Source of the DNA: Neoechinorhynchus agilis
Taxonomy: Eukaryota > Acanthocephala
Length of the DNA: 64,000 nt
Assembly (NCBI GenBank): GCA_051530055.1
Contig: CM121342.1
Location: 8,494,001 to 8,558,000, forward strand
Direction: 5' to 3'
The position numbers were made by a program, and so were the translations under genes. Below are positions 43,236 to 54,175 of the stretch, piece after piece (positions within the stretch are counted from its first letter, which is position 1; each line of letters opens with the position of its first letter). A model generated the notes under the pieces. That model was given only the letters and a program-made list of their open reading frames with translations. It was not told the DNA's origin and ran no database searches.

Positions 43236-44117
43236 CAAAGAATCCATAATGTTCTGCTTATTTTCATTTTAGAAATCGCTAAATTTTTATTCTGTAAACG
43301 TAGAATCTTTCATTTTTAGAATAACTGAAACTCAATATAAAGTTTATTTGCCAATAAAGATTTTCTGATTGATGCGTTTTTGAGTTCCATAATATTGATT
43401 TAGTTTCGAATAAAACCGCTATGTTATGCTCAAACAAATGCGTTTGTTGAATTTCCACTGATAAAAAATCATGCAAACTGTACATAAATACTTTTTACCA
43501 ATAAAATTTATTTTCCAAGTCTGTACATCAAGTGTATCAAAAGACTGGCATGTAAAACGACAAGTGACATTGGTCACTTCATATCGAGCATCATATGAAG
43601 CCTTTCTTGCGCCGATAACGCAACAATTTTGACGACATTTTCTACGAATTTCCACGTAACCTTCTGTTCCCCCATACCCGTCTAAGACGCTTTATTGCAC
43701 TCTCGAGACTAATGGCCGCCCTAACCCCCCCGACTAGTTTCTTGCGCTCTGATTGGCTGAGATTCCTTCGCGGTAACTGACACTTCCCCGAGAGTTTGTA
43801 AGTAAACGCACATATAAGAAACATTTATCATAGCTCCACGAGTCCGCCCGCACACATTCTCTGTTCCTTCTTGCCATGGAAATAGCTTCATAAATGGATT
43901 CACAAATGCATAGGTGGTGCACACAAAAGCATTTTGTGTTTCATTGTCATCGCCTTTACATTGGTGTTCGAATTCTGATAGATGGCCTATCAGCGATCTT
44001 GAAGAGGGCGTGAAACTTAACGGATCCATTTATTTCTCCACAAGCCTCATATTTAGCGTTAATAACACACACATACTCATATTTTTATAGAAATAATATT
44101 ATCTACGTGTGTACACC

Positions 44118-45497
44118 ATGTCCCAGGACATAAACGACTTCGATTTCAATTATTCCCACACCATTGATCCTCAACAAGCGCAACAGCTCCAACACTATTA
44201 TTATTACCCGTTAACAGGACCAGTTCCAACGAACCATTTCACCGTTAATGCCGAACCGAATGCGCTGAGTCTTAATGGACAATCCAATGTTTACCAACAA
44301 AGCCCAATAAATACGGCCGTTACCTCTACCGCGACAACAACAAAAATCGATAATGGCAACGGTTTCGAAGAATTTGGAGCACTTCCACCGCAAATACTTG
44401 CGCCGCAATACGCATTGAATCCATATACGGGCGGATATGAAATGACAAATCATTTCCATTTCAGTCACCCGCAAAACAATTTCTCCAATTCTACCCACCA
44501 TGCCAACTTTAATACAATTTCTTCGAATCAGTATTGTGGAAGTGGCGGACTTGTATACAGTTCATTGGATGACAATGTAAATCGACCAAGCGTAAATTTT
44601 GGCCGTCAAACCAATCATCAGCCCAATAATCCACCTCCACCAATGAACGATCATCTTCAATGTCCATGGATCCCAAGGCCAACGCTTCCTAATATGCAAC
44701 GTAAGTAATTTTTTAATAATCTAACAGTAATCCTTTGAAACCCACGCGCCATTTGCGCCCATAAATAAAAATGTTTACACATTAGCAGTGAAATAATAGG
44801 CGAATCTTGAAAGGAAACGTCTTGAAAGATGCTGACATAAATCAGTTCATTTGATGTGCTTCGTGTGTCTACCAATTTAAGATTATCCGGAGAGCATGAC
44901 CTGAATCTTTAATGGAGCCATGTGTGTGCGTGGGTCGTTTAGAACCCCAAAATGACTGAAGTGAACTCTGAGTGACGATGTCCTTTCCCAGGTGGACAAT
45001 TTAGAATAATTATTATATCTAATCAAACGACATTATCGCTTTTCTTTTAGTCCATCAGACAAATGCTAATGGCACACGTGGAGAAGCGAAACGAACGCGG
45101 ACATCCTACACACGATTTCAGACATTGGAACTGGAAAAAGAATTTCATTTTAATCGGTAAGCAATCAAAAAATTATCTATTGTAGCAATTATAAGCTTAA
45201 AAATAACGATCTTTTAAGTTTTACATTAAAAGAAATCTACCGAATGCCATTAACACTCTGAAACTTGCTCAATTTATCTGCTTTTTTAATCAATTGCCAC
45301 CATTTAGGTACTTATCAAGGCGGCGAAGGATTGAGATCTCGCAAATGTTGAGTTTGACTGAACGACAAATAAAAATATGGTTCCAAAATAGGCGCATGAA
45401 GTGGAAAAAGGAAAACAATATTTCAAGCCTAAATGATTTGACGAAAAATAAAGACAAAGCGGATTTAATCCGAGGACGCAATTACGATGCAATATGA
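44118..45497 (+). CDS. Central-class Hox homeodomain transcription factor
   Basis: Antennapedia-type Hox factor; nuclear, patterns the body axis. Three exons, 44118-44700, 45051-45156 and 45308-45497, encode 292 residues. The N-terminal half is Asn/Gln/Tyr-rich (a YYYY run, several TTTT/NN tracts). A hexapeptide-like PBC-binding motif CPWIPR is at ~182-187, just before intron 1, the classical Hox arrangement. The homeodomain carries [20 protein letters not shown] and [12 protein letters not shown], then [20 protein letters not shown], with Q50 and N51 intact. The body matches the Hox5-Hox8/Scr-Antp-ftz group; orthology to lin-39 or mab-5 cannot be decided by eye. Intron 2 splits homeodomain codon 24 (phase 2). 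The upstream in-frame GTG at 44109 was rejected in favour of ATG at 44118. Confidence 0.92.
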
Positions 45498-45639
45498 TCG
45501 CTGTTCAAATAGTTTCTTGTGGATTTATTTTGGCACTTGTATATAGAATAGTTTAAAAAATGACAATATACTTAGGTCGCGTGGGCAGAGTTAAAAACAA
45601 ATTGCGCTAACATTTTTATACATAAATCGAACAATTCAT

Positions 45640-47600
45640 GAATTCCACTTTATTTTAAATGAATAAATTTATTGTGAAATAATTGTTGTGTGAATTGTAA
45701 AACACAACAATTAACGGAAATATTAGGCATCAACACCTTGCGAACAAAATTACTTTTTGAACATTTATGCTTTCTCTTGCAAAAATTTGTGGTCATTGAT
45801 AGTTTGTAAACGTTAAATGTGCTTTTGAGTATCTCCAATTTTTTGCAATGTTTAATTCGACTATTTAATAATATTTGAATTAATTTTGATCAATTTATTA
45901 AATTTTCCTCACCGTACAGAATAATACGCCCTTCTTTATTAATATTTCGCTCCGTCCAATTTGTGAATTGTAAAACAAAACAATTACTGCAAATAATAGG
46001 CATTGACACCTTACTAACAAATGTACTTTTCGAGTATTTTTTATTCTCCTGCGAAAACTTACGGCAATTAATAGTTTGCAAACGCTTCTAAATGTGCTAT
46101 TGAGCATTTTAAATTTGTTCTAATGTTTGATTGCACTTATAAATAATATTTGGAAAATTCCTCTTATTATCATTGATCAATCTATTAAATTTTCCTCACA
46201 ATACAGAATCATACTCCTTTTTTTATTAATAATTCGCTCCGGCCAATTTGTGAATTGTAAAACTCAACAATTAACGGAAATAATAGGCATCAACACCTTA
46301 CGAACGAATGTATTTTTCAAGCATTTTTTATTTCTCCTGTTAAAATTTATGGCAATTAATAGTTTGCAAACGCTTCTAAATGTGCTATTGAGCATTTTAA
46401 ATTTGTTCTAATGTTTGATTGCACTAATAAATAATATTTGTAAAATTCCTCTTATTATCATTGATAAAATTATTAATTTTTTCCTCACTATACAGAATCA
46501 TACTCCTTTTTTTATAAATAATTCGTTCCGGCCAATTTGTGAATTGTAAAGCTCAACAATTGCAAGAAATAACAGGCATCAACACCTTACGAACGAATGT
46601 ATTTTTCAAGCATTTTTTATTTCTCCTGTTAAAATTTGTGGCAATTAATAGTTTGCAAACGCTTCTAAATGTGCTATTGAGCATTTTAAATTTGTTCTAA
46701 TGTTTGATTGCACTTATAAATAATATTTGAAAAATTTCTCTTTTTATCATTGATCAATCTATTAAATTTTCCTCACTATACAGAATCATACTTCTTTTTT
46801 TTATTAATAATTCGCTCCGGCCAATTTGTGAATTGTAAAACTCAACAATTAACGGAAATAATAGGCATCAACACCTTACGAACGAATGTATTTTTCAAGC
46901 ATTTTTTATTTCTCCTGTTAAAATTTATGGCAATTAATAGTTTGCAAACGCTTCTAAATGTGCTATTGAGCATTTTAAATTTGTTCTAATGTTTGATTGC
47001 ACTTATAAATAATATTTGAAAAATTTCTCTTTTTATCATTGATCAATCTATTAAATTTTCCTCACTATACAGAATCATACTCCTTTTTTTTATTAATAAT
47101 TCGCTCCGGCCAATTTGTGAATTGTAAAACTCAGCAATTAACGGAAATAATAGGCATCAACACCTTACGAACGAATGTATTTTTCAAGCATTTTTTATTT
47201 CTCCTGTTAAAATTTATGGCAATTAATAGTTTGCAAACGCTTCTAAATGTGCTATTGAGCATTTTAAATTTGTTCTAATGTTTGATTGCACTAATAAATA
47301 ATATTTGTAAAATTCCTCTTATTATCATTGATAAAATTATTAATTTTTTCCTCACTATACAGAATCATACTCCTTTTTTTATTAATAATTCGCTCCGGCC
47401 AATTTGTGAATTGTAAAACTCAACAATTGCAAGAAATAACAGGCATCAACACCTTACGAACGAATGTATTTTTCAAGCATTTTTTATTTCTCCTGTAAAA
47501 ATTTATGGTCATCGATGATTTGTAAGCGCTTCCACATGTGCGATTGAGCATCTTAAATTTTTTGCAATGTTTTATTCCACTTACAAATCCCATTTGGAAA
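45640..47600. repeat. 289-bp tandem array, about 7 units
   Basis: Units carry GAATTGTAAAACTCAACAAT, GGCATCAACACCTTACGAAC, GCATTTTTTATTTCTCCTGT and GTGCTATTGAGCATTTTAAA. The GAATTG landmark is at 45692, 45965, 46252, 46541, 46830, 47119 and 47408, so spacing settles at exactly 289. Left-hand units are diverged and shorter, right-hand ones nearly identical. It starts ~150 bases after the Hox stop codon. The repeated ~79-residue frames inside are repeat artefacts. Confidence 0.9.
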
Positions 47601-48358
47601 AATTATTTTTCACGAAATTCAATAATTTTTTATTTTTTTTAATTGTGCAAAATCATGTACCCTTCTGTTATTAGTTTTTGCAAGACCTATTTTGCTGGAC
47701 GCTCATTTTTCGTTTAAAAATTGCGCCCTAATTAAGATTTAATGTGCCGTTTAAAATTCCATGTTTATTTAAATATTAACATTTCAAACGAAGAGGCGAA
47801 TAACGACTTTAGATTTGCAGGCGATAAACTCTTCATACCGTGAAATCCTATTGGTTCAGCTAAAAATTGAAACCAGTGTTCGTTTGTTTATAATTAAACT
47901 TTTAATATATTTTCAATAATGTATTGGACGATCTCAAAAGTTCTTTTAAAGTTTAAAATCAATTTTCAATTGTAGCATTTTTCTAAATCTTAAAAGCTCT
48001 TGAAGAAATTCACGAAAGGGAATTAAATTTTTAAAAACTTCGATTTTACAGTATAATTAACTTTAAATTTAAAGCTGACAAAATAACACAATGAATACTT
48101 TTATACTTATTTTGCAATTGCCGTTTTTAAAAGAAATGCCGATTTAAATATCGCAGCAATAATTTATATCATTTTTAAAAGTTCAGAAAAGATTTACATT
48201 GTTTAAACTGCTCTGAGATTGTTATGATTGGCGTACTTCATTTCTTTTCCATCCAATAAAATTAGCAGATTTGCACCTTTTTTAAATTCGACTCAAAGAA
48301 ACTGAGCAGTAGTGTTAATGATCTTGTTGTAAAGATGTTCATCATTTACTTTTTTATA

Positions 48359-48513
48359 GCGAATTATAATAATTGATTTATTTGATAATTTTCGGCCTTC
48401 GCGTAGCCTTCTTCAGTCTATTGATAAGTGAATTTACAAAAACTTACAAGCAGTAGACTGAAGAAGGCCTACGCGAAGGCCGAAAATTATCAAATAAATC
48501 AATTATTATTCGC
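48359..48513. mobile_element. Foldback element with ~60-bp arms
   Basis: Arm 1 (48359-48420) and arm 2 (48454-48513) are near-perfect inverse complements: AATTGATTTATTTGATAATT, TTCGGCCTTCGCGTAG.CCTTCTTCAGTCTA and its complement TAGACTGAAGAAGGCCTACG. Only a 33-base loop separates them. No coding potential; likely a MITE or foldback transposon of recent origin given arm identity. Confidence 0.75.
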
Positions 48514-48700
48514 TCTAAAAAGTGTTAATGATCTAACGTTGTTAACAAATTATCAAACTTAAAAAACTCCATCACTCGTTTAACTTAAAAGCACTTCAAT
48601 GGCGAACAAATGCCCCTATGCAAACATTTTTTCATTACTTCTTGGTGCGAACACACTTGATAAAAATTAACTTGCGACCTATACGAAACGCTAAGTGTAG

Positions 48701-48732
48701 TGACGTCACACCTTAGAATTTTCCGACGTCAC
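48701..48732. promoter_or_regulatory. CRE palindrome upstream of the acyltransferase
   Basis: Exact TGACGTCA at 48701-48708 and a CGACGTCA variant near 48724, 260-290 bases upstream of the ATG at 48991. Regulatory role is inferred from the known CREB/ATF site only. Confidence 0.35.
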
Positions 48733-48990
48733 ACGAGAGGATTCTTCCCTGAATGTCCGAAAGGATTCTGGAAATGGAATCCTTGTGTGCGTGTCCGATT
48801 GTTTTTCATTTTTTCGCACTGTGATCTTTTTTGGCTTAAATACTGATCGTCTCCTTTTGATTAAAATCTGCGCGGATTTATTGATTAGAGCGTCGTATCG
48901 ATAATAACGGTCTCACCTCTCTAGAATATCTATTTGTGTACGCGCTTTGTTGCTTGAAGGAAGTGCTCATATCTGAGTGTTACGTTCAAT

Positions 48991-51900
48991 ATGAAATCTT
49001 CACGCTACGATTTTGTCTCGACAGAAACGACTGCTTCAATGCCGCCTTTGCTCACTGCAATGTTATTGCAGCTATTGACAGCATTGGGAATTGCTGTATT
49101 TCTTGCACTTGTCCTCTCAGCTTTCGGATTAACGCTCGGGATCAATAGGGCGTTGGCTTACGGTCTTTTAAGACTTTTCAATAGTTTAGCCAGGAGTGGT
49201 CTTCTTAGAGATGATCACATACCGACGGAATCCGATGACGACGACGAAATCAATGATCGGGCAACAAAACGAATGGAACTAAATGGCCACCTCAATGAAG
49301 ATATCCCATTTGAGTTTGACTCGATCATTGCAGCGGTCATGAAAGGTCTAGAGGCCGTCATAAATGACCGGGTGACCGCTAGTTTCGAAAGTGTTGATCA
49401 AGTGACTGTATGGAACCTTCTGGCACGAAACCAACAGTTCGTAAGATTCCCTTCTTACCGTCTTAGGGCATTCTACATCGCTGGAATCTTTATCCGCTAC
49501 TGTCTTTTACTTCCTTTCCGGCTTGTACTTTTCAATGCCGTTATGACTTGGCTAGCCACAAGCGTACTTATTATGAAAGTTGCAAGACGAATCCTTTGTG
49601 ATGCTACCTGCGAATGGCTCAGTGAATTCCTGAGTATCGGTTTGTTCCGTCTAATGGCCAGGGTATTCAGCGCTATTGTTGTCGATCATGGTAATCCTCA
49701 TGTTAATCCAAACTCGGTTTGTGTACATCTTATCCTAATGAACCATGCGATTTTTTTCTCTCTGAAATGCTTTTTATTGTTCAATTTTGGAACTAAACGA
49801 AAAAGTTTGATTTTTTTCTAAGAACATTCGACGGTTGGAAAGAGGAACTTTGATGAACAAAAAATTAGTTTCAATTGTTTAGCTGTTTTATAAAACTTAT
49901 ATTTTTTATTGGTTTTTTCTAGGGACATTCGACGGTTGGAAAGAGGAACTTTGAAGAAGAAAAAATTAGTTTCGATTTTTAGCTGTTTTATAAAACTTAT
50001 ATTTTTTATTGGTTTTTTCTAAGAACATTCGACGGTTGGAAAGAGGAACTTTGATGAAGAAAAAATTAGTTTCAATTGTTTAGCTGTTTTATAAAACTTA
50101 TATTTTTTATTGATTTTTTCTAAGAACATTCGATGGTTGGAAAGGGGAACTTTGATGAACAAAAAATTAGTTTTGATTTTATTCTTTATTGATTTTTTGA
50201 AGAAAATTCGACGGTCGGGAAGAGGAACTTTGAAGAAAAAAAATTAGTTTTTATTTTTTAGCTGTCTTATTAACTTTTTTATACAAAACGTTTTTAACTT
50301 CGATAATTTTATTAACATTCACCGGTTACACACACAACAACAAAACGTTTAAACAATCACCATCGTCCACGAAGAAGAGACATCGCTCTCCCCTTAATGG
50401 TCGCGACCACACTCGCTGCGTTTACTCTTTGGATCGCGAGACTAATGTTTTGGCGTACGAAGGCACCAGCTCTTGTATTCCCTGTCTTGGCCTCGAGTCT
50501 ACTCGATAACTCCTTCGTAAATCCAGGTGCCGAGCTACCGAGCGCACCAAGAGTCTCCACTCCGAAGGATACAAAAACATGCGACCTATTTAATTCTCTA
50601 TATTTCGCCACTTTTTGGTCCACTTGTGAAAATTAAAAAATCAATCATGTCTTTGAACGAAAAAGTTTGAAAATTAGCTTTTATTTTTAGCTGTTTTATT
50701 AACTTATATTCTTTATTGATCTTTTTGAAGAACATTCGACAATTGAAAAATCACTCATGTCTTTAAATGTAGAATTTTGAATTGCTTTTAAGAAATGCAA
50801 GAAAATAACGTCTGAACATTCAAGGGTTGGAAAATCACTGATTTATTTGAACGAAAAAGTTTGGATTGTTTTTTATAATTTATAACTTTTGATCATAAGT
50901 CCATTAGACCAATTAAACTTCTGTGAAACTTTAAAAAACCGATTTCTTAAGTGTTAGATTTATAACGAATTTAAAAATCGCTTCCAAATACTCGCCAAGT
51001 TAGAAAAACGTTATTTTCAAAATAGGGGGAAATCTTTTTCAGAACTTTCCACTTACCAAATCTATACTTTCCCACAAGGTTTCCATTCGATTCTTTTCGA
51101 ATTGAATATTCTTCATTGACAAATCAGCCGTAGCGCTAAAAAGCAACTTTCGCTTAAACATTCTGCGTTTCGCCTTCGGACTACACAAACGTTGAGGCTC
51201 GAATGGTTTCGTTGTTAGCTGCTCTAAACAGAATAAGTCCATCGATGGATATATTTTTCATGACTGTCGACAAAATTTCCCATTTTTTCTCTAAAACGAC
51301 CAAAAAGCAGTTTATTCATTGGATCTTCGTTTTTAAAGATTTCAGTTGAGATCGTTGGAGTCGCCTTTAAAATTTGTGTTTTTTTATTGAAAAATTCAGC
51401 TTCATGGTGTTCATTTGGGTAATTTAGCCAATCACACAACTCCAATTGACGCCATTTTCCTTGGAACATGCAACACGTTTGCCCTGATTGGTCAGCGACA
51501 AGGAGGTCTCTTCGGATTCGTTCAACGAATGCTGTCCTTGATGAACGATCAACACATTTGGTTCGATAGGTCTAGTGAAAATGACCGTCAACGAGTGATT
51601 GAATCGATGAGGTCACATGTTTGCGATAGACCTCAAGGAACAGCTTGTCCTCTCCTTTTGTTTCCCGAAGGAACCTGTATAAACAATACCACCGTAATGA
51701 TGTTCAAAAAGGGAGCGTTTGAACTCGGTTGTCCCGTGTATCCAATTGCTATCAAGTACGATATGCGCTTAGGAGATGCTTTTTGGAACAGCACTCGGAC
51801 ATCATTCGCTCGATATGTTTTAATGTTAATGACTAGCTGGGCTATCTACGTCGATATCTATCATCTTGATCCGCTGGAACGAGAACCAACTGAAACTTCA

Positions 51901-52101
51901 GCTCAATTTGCAGCACGTGTCAAAAAGGCCATTGCTCTCAAAGGTGGATTCTTTGATTTAGAATGGGATGGAAATCTAAAGAGATCGAGGCCAAGTCCAA
52001 CTTATAAGCAACAGCAACAACTTATGTACAGCAACAAAATTATAAGTAGAACTGCAAGTTGCGCCAATTTATCTTATGCCAATGGAGTTGCAATACGATG
52101 A
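48991..52101 (+). CDS. Glycerol-3-phosphate acyltransferase, GPAT3/4 type
   Basis: ER membrane enzyme acylating glycerol-3-phosphate to lysophosphatidic acid, the first step of glycerolipid synthesis. Exon 1 (48991 to ~49720) encodes an N-terminal hydrophobic segment (LLTAMLLQLLTALGIAVFLA), LGINRALAY, VTVWNLLARNQQF and IRYCLLLPFRLVLFNAVMTW. Exon 2 (start 51400 or 51423, stop 52099-52101) carries the acyltransferase motifs: block I NHTTPID, then ALIGQRQGGLFGFVQR, block III FPEGTCINNTTVMMFKKGAF, block IV YPIAIKYD, MTSWAIYVDIY. These match GPAT3/GPAT4, not the mitochondrial enzymes. Length would be about 475-480 residues, normal for the family. The exact exon junction is unresolved: donors at 49717, 49721 and 49723 and two acceptors exist, of which 49720/51423 and 49716 or 49722/51400 keep the frame. 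The ~1.7-kb intron holds tandem repeats and a retroelement scrap. Confidence 0.9.
49806..50760. repeat. ~101-bp intronic tandem repeat, split by an insertion
   Basis: About five units with GAACATTCGACGGTTGGAAA, GAGGAACTTTGATGAA and TTTAGCTGTTTTATAAAACT, landmarks at 49822, 49923, 50023 and 50124, lie in the acyltransferase intron. The repeat is interrupted at 50290-50640 by the RLE retroelement fragment and diverged units continue to about 50760. Confidence 0.8.
50345..50640 (-). mobile_element. RLE-type retroelement, 3' fragment (copy 4)
   Basis: The minus strand encodes the family tail: KYRELNRSHVFVSFGVETLG, LGSSAPGF, NISLAIQRVNAASV, ending LRGRW and a stop followed by GATTGT. It matches copy 2 from the WD motif onward. 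It is 5'-truncated, sits antisense in the acyltransferase intron and is more diverged at its end than copies 1 and 2. Confidence 0.72.
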
Positions 52102-53104
52102 TGATGATGTTGATAAATGTGGCAGAAAAGTACAAACTGTTTTTATAAAGAGAATCAATTTGAAGCGAATGGGTTAATACGATCGACCCTAACCTTTTAT
52201 GTTACTTAGAATTGCTTTTTTTAGAAGAAGAATTTGAGTTCTCAATTTTATTGTCCACCAGTCGAATGCAAAGATTTTCTCGTATTAAAAACGGTAATGA
52301 GAAGCACCTTAAATTTAACAAAACATATACTTTGTCTTATAAAAATATACTTATAAAAACTTGCTATAAAGCAGTGCAATTGAAACCAGTCTGAATACGT
52401 TTCTTTGCAAGGGTGCTTCGCTTTTATATAGATATCACCCATTCGTCGCTGTATGTCATCCGTTACTCAGTCAAAAGATACCATGTTAAAGCATTCATTC
52501 ACATTTCTAAGAGCTATTCGATTCTGTCTTCTATTTTGTCTTAGATGTCGTCTTCATTCGTAACCTTGGATTCAACGATTCGTCTATGTTGTGAATAAAA
52601 CACTCAAACAATTGCTGAACTTTAGCCGTCAGATGGTAAAAGCTCGAAAATAAAGAGTTTCTTTTTTAAAATTATAACAATCAAAAAGTGTTCCAATATT
52701 CCACGCTGCGTTGCAACGTTACCTCTTCCATAACGCGTCGCCTAATTCCGGTTATTTGGAAAGTCAAAAATGAGAATCCTCAAGCTAATTTGGGATTATC
52801 TGACACTACAAAAATCCGAAATTGGCCTACTGATCCAGCTCGTAAATATGGTCCATGTCTGCGAATGCATTTCGTTTAAAATTTCCATGCGATAGAACAT
52901 TGGTGAAAACATTTGTTGTGACCACGCTCTCAATAATGAACTTCTCAAAAAGATCTATAAGAGAAACTACGACCGTACGTAGATCAGTTTGTTGGATTGT
53001 CGATTGACTCGAGTAAAAATCCGAAATATCGGCCCAAAACAAACATTCGGTTTCAACGGCGTATAGTGCTTAAACAGGGACAATCGAAAAATCGTACGTA
53101 GACC
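52102..53104. other. Intergenic, no gene seen
   Basis: 3' flank of the acyltransferase gene, with a possible AATAAA near 52594. The right part has short frames without recognisable domains. Confidence 0.4.
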
Positions 53105-53960
53105 TGTGGCTACGACTTCTTTCGGATGTCTGACGTGCAACAGAAGGATGTTTGTGTTGGTGAATAGTAAGGAGGTACATCACATATTCAATCATCGCAG
53201 AAGAAAGACTTGCTCTTTAGTACGCATCGCCGATCGAAGTATGCCGCCAAAGACCTGCCTTGGGCCCTCTTGGAGCTCCGAACCTTGCCCAAAAAAGATC
53301 TGGGTTATCCCCGTCCGAAATATTCTACGGATTGACACTGCAACTACTTGGGGAATTCACCCAGGATGCGGCATCGGAGATACCCAGCCTTCGTCTGACC
53401 CTACTAAGAGACAAACTGATGGACTTGATGCCCATGCCTCCCAGATGGACAACGGATCCCAACAGGAACACCCCGACCAGAGTGCCTGCTCCCCTAGACA
53501 ACGCCAAGTTCGTGTTTATCAGCGTCGACGCGATCAAGCCCCGCTCTCCTATCAGTACTATGGTCCGTATAGGGTTCTGCAGACCTGGGCCAAGACGTTC
53601 AAAATCGCTGCCAATGGGAAATAAGATCACGTCTTGGTGGACCGATTAAAGAAAGCTCACTTAATCACGCAAACCAATGAGCATGTTCCGGTACCCCAAA
53701 TCACTGCCCCAGCGCTGTCCTCGGTGTCTCCTCCCAAGAACCAGACGACTCGCTCCGGCCGTCTAGTCAAAATACCAACACATTTTCAAGACGCAATGTG
53801 ATCAGTGCGGCGATACTGGAAGGGAGGTATGTGGTTACGACTTCTCTCGGATGCCTGATGTGCAACAGAAAGAAGTTTGTTGGTGAATAGTAAGGAGGTG
53901 CGAGATATATTCGATCATCGCAGAAGCAAGAAACACTTGATCTTTAGTACGCATCGCCGC
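53105..53960 (+). mobile_element. LTR-element fossil (Ty3/Gypsy), pol 3' end with LTR-like repeats
   Basis: A much-shortened fossil. Two diverged ~125-bp direct repeats (53105-53230 and 53830-53960), each starting TGTGG.TACGACTTC, flank a segment whose translation resembles the C-terminal part of a Ty3/Gypsy integrase and the short region after it. A purine-rich stretch (GGAAGGGAGG) immediately precedes the right-hand repeat, as a polypurine tract should. The element looks broken, with several breaks, and most of its interior is absent. Divergence between the two repeats (roughly a tenth of positions by eye) suggests an old insertion. Confidence 0.6.
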
Positions 53961-54175
53961 AAAAATGTATCAGTTTTATCATTTATTTGCTGTGTTTCCG
54001 TCATCATAGATGGTGACATTAAACTTTTTGATGTCTATGATGGAGGCAGATCTCTCAATTTGAAGACTCGATTTGGTCAACTTATTGTTCTCGCTCAGTC
54101 GTTCGTCACTTTCAAATTGAACGCATTTTATCGAACAAAGTTTTAGGCATCGCTGTCGGCCTTCATTTAAGTGTT
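53961..54175. other. Unassigned spacer between elements
   Basis: No recognisable feature between the LTR fossil and the LINE. Confidence 0.35.

Larger units (their letters stand above)
40535..44117. other. Divergent spacer between NALCN and the Hox gene
   Basis: About 3.6 kb with no firm gene. It holds a (TTA)n microsatellite at 41526-41544 followed by a short GC-richer stretch (CCGCGGCCTTAAGCC), and a 237-bp tandem duplication at 42763-43235. A CCAAT-type box (ATTGG at 43752) lies ~365 bases upstream of the Hox start. Some 5' untranslated exons of either gene could lie here unseen. Confidence 0.4.
47601..48990. other. Upstream region of the acyltransferase gene
   Basis: AT-rich, with a large foldback at 48359-48513 and a CRE-containing proximal region at 48701-48732. 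No gene seen. Confidence 0.45.

Noticed and set aside
43642-44029. Overlapping minus-strand frames upstream of the Hox gene
   Set aside because: No domain, no splice partners, and the frames overlap the probable Hox promoter/5' UTR; likely chance openness in GC-richer DNA.
46127-47278. Three nearly identical ~79-94-residue plus frames
   Set aside because: They are copies of the 289-bp tandem unit, not a gene family.
51039-51469. Two minus frames inside the acyltransferase intron (KATPTISTEIF; SPKAKRRMFKRKLLF)
   Set aside because: They look somewhat coding and could be a nested gene or a decayed one, but they are in different frames, with no family and no consistent splice join.
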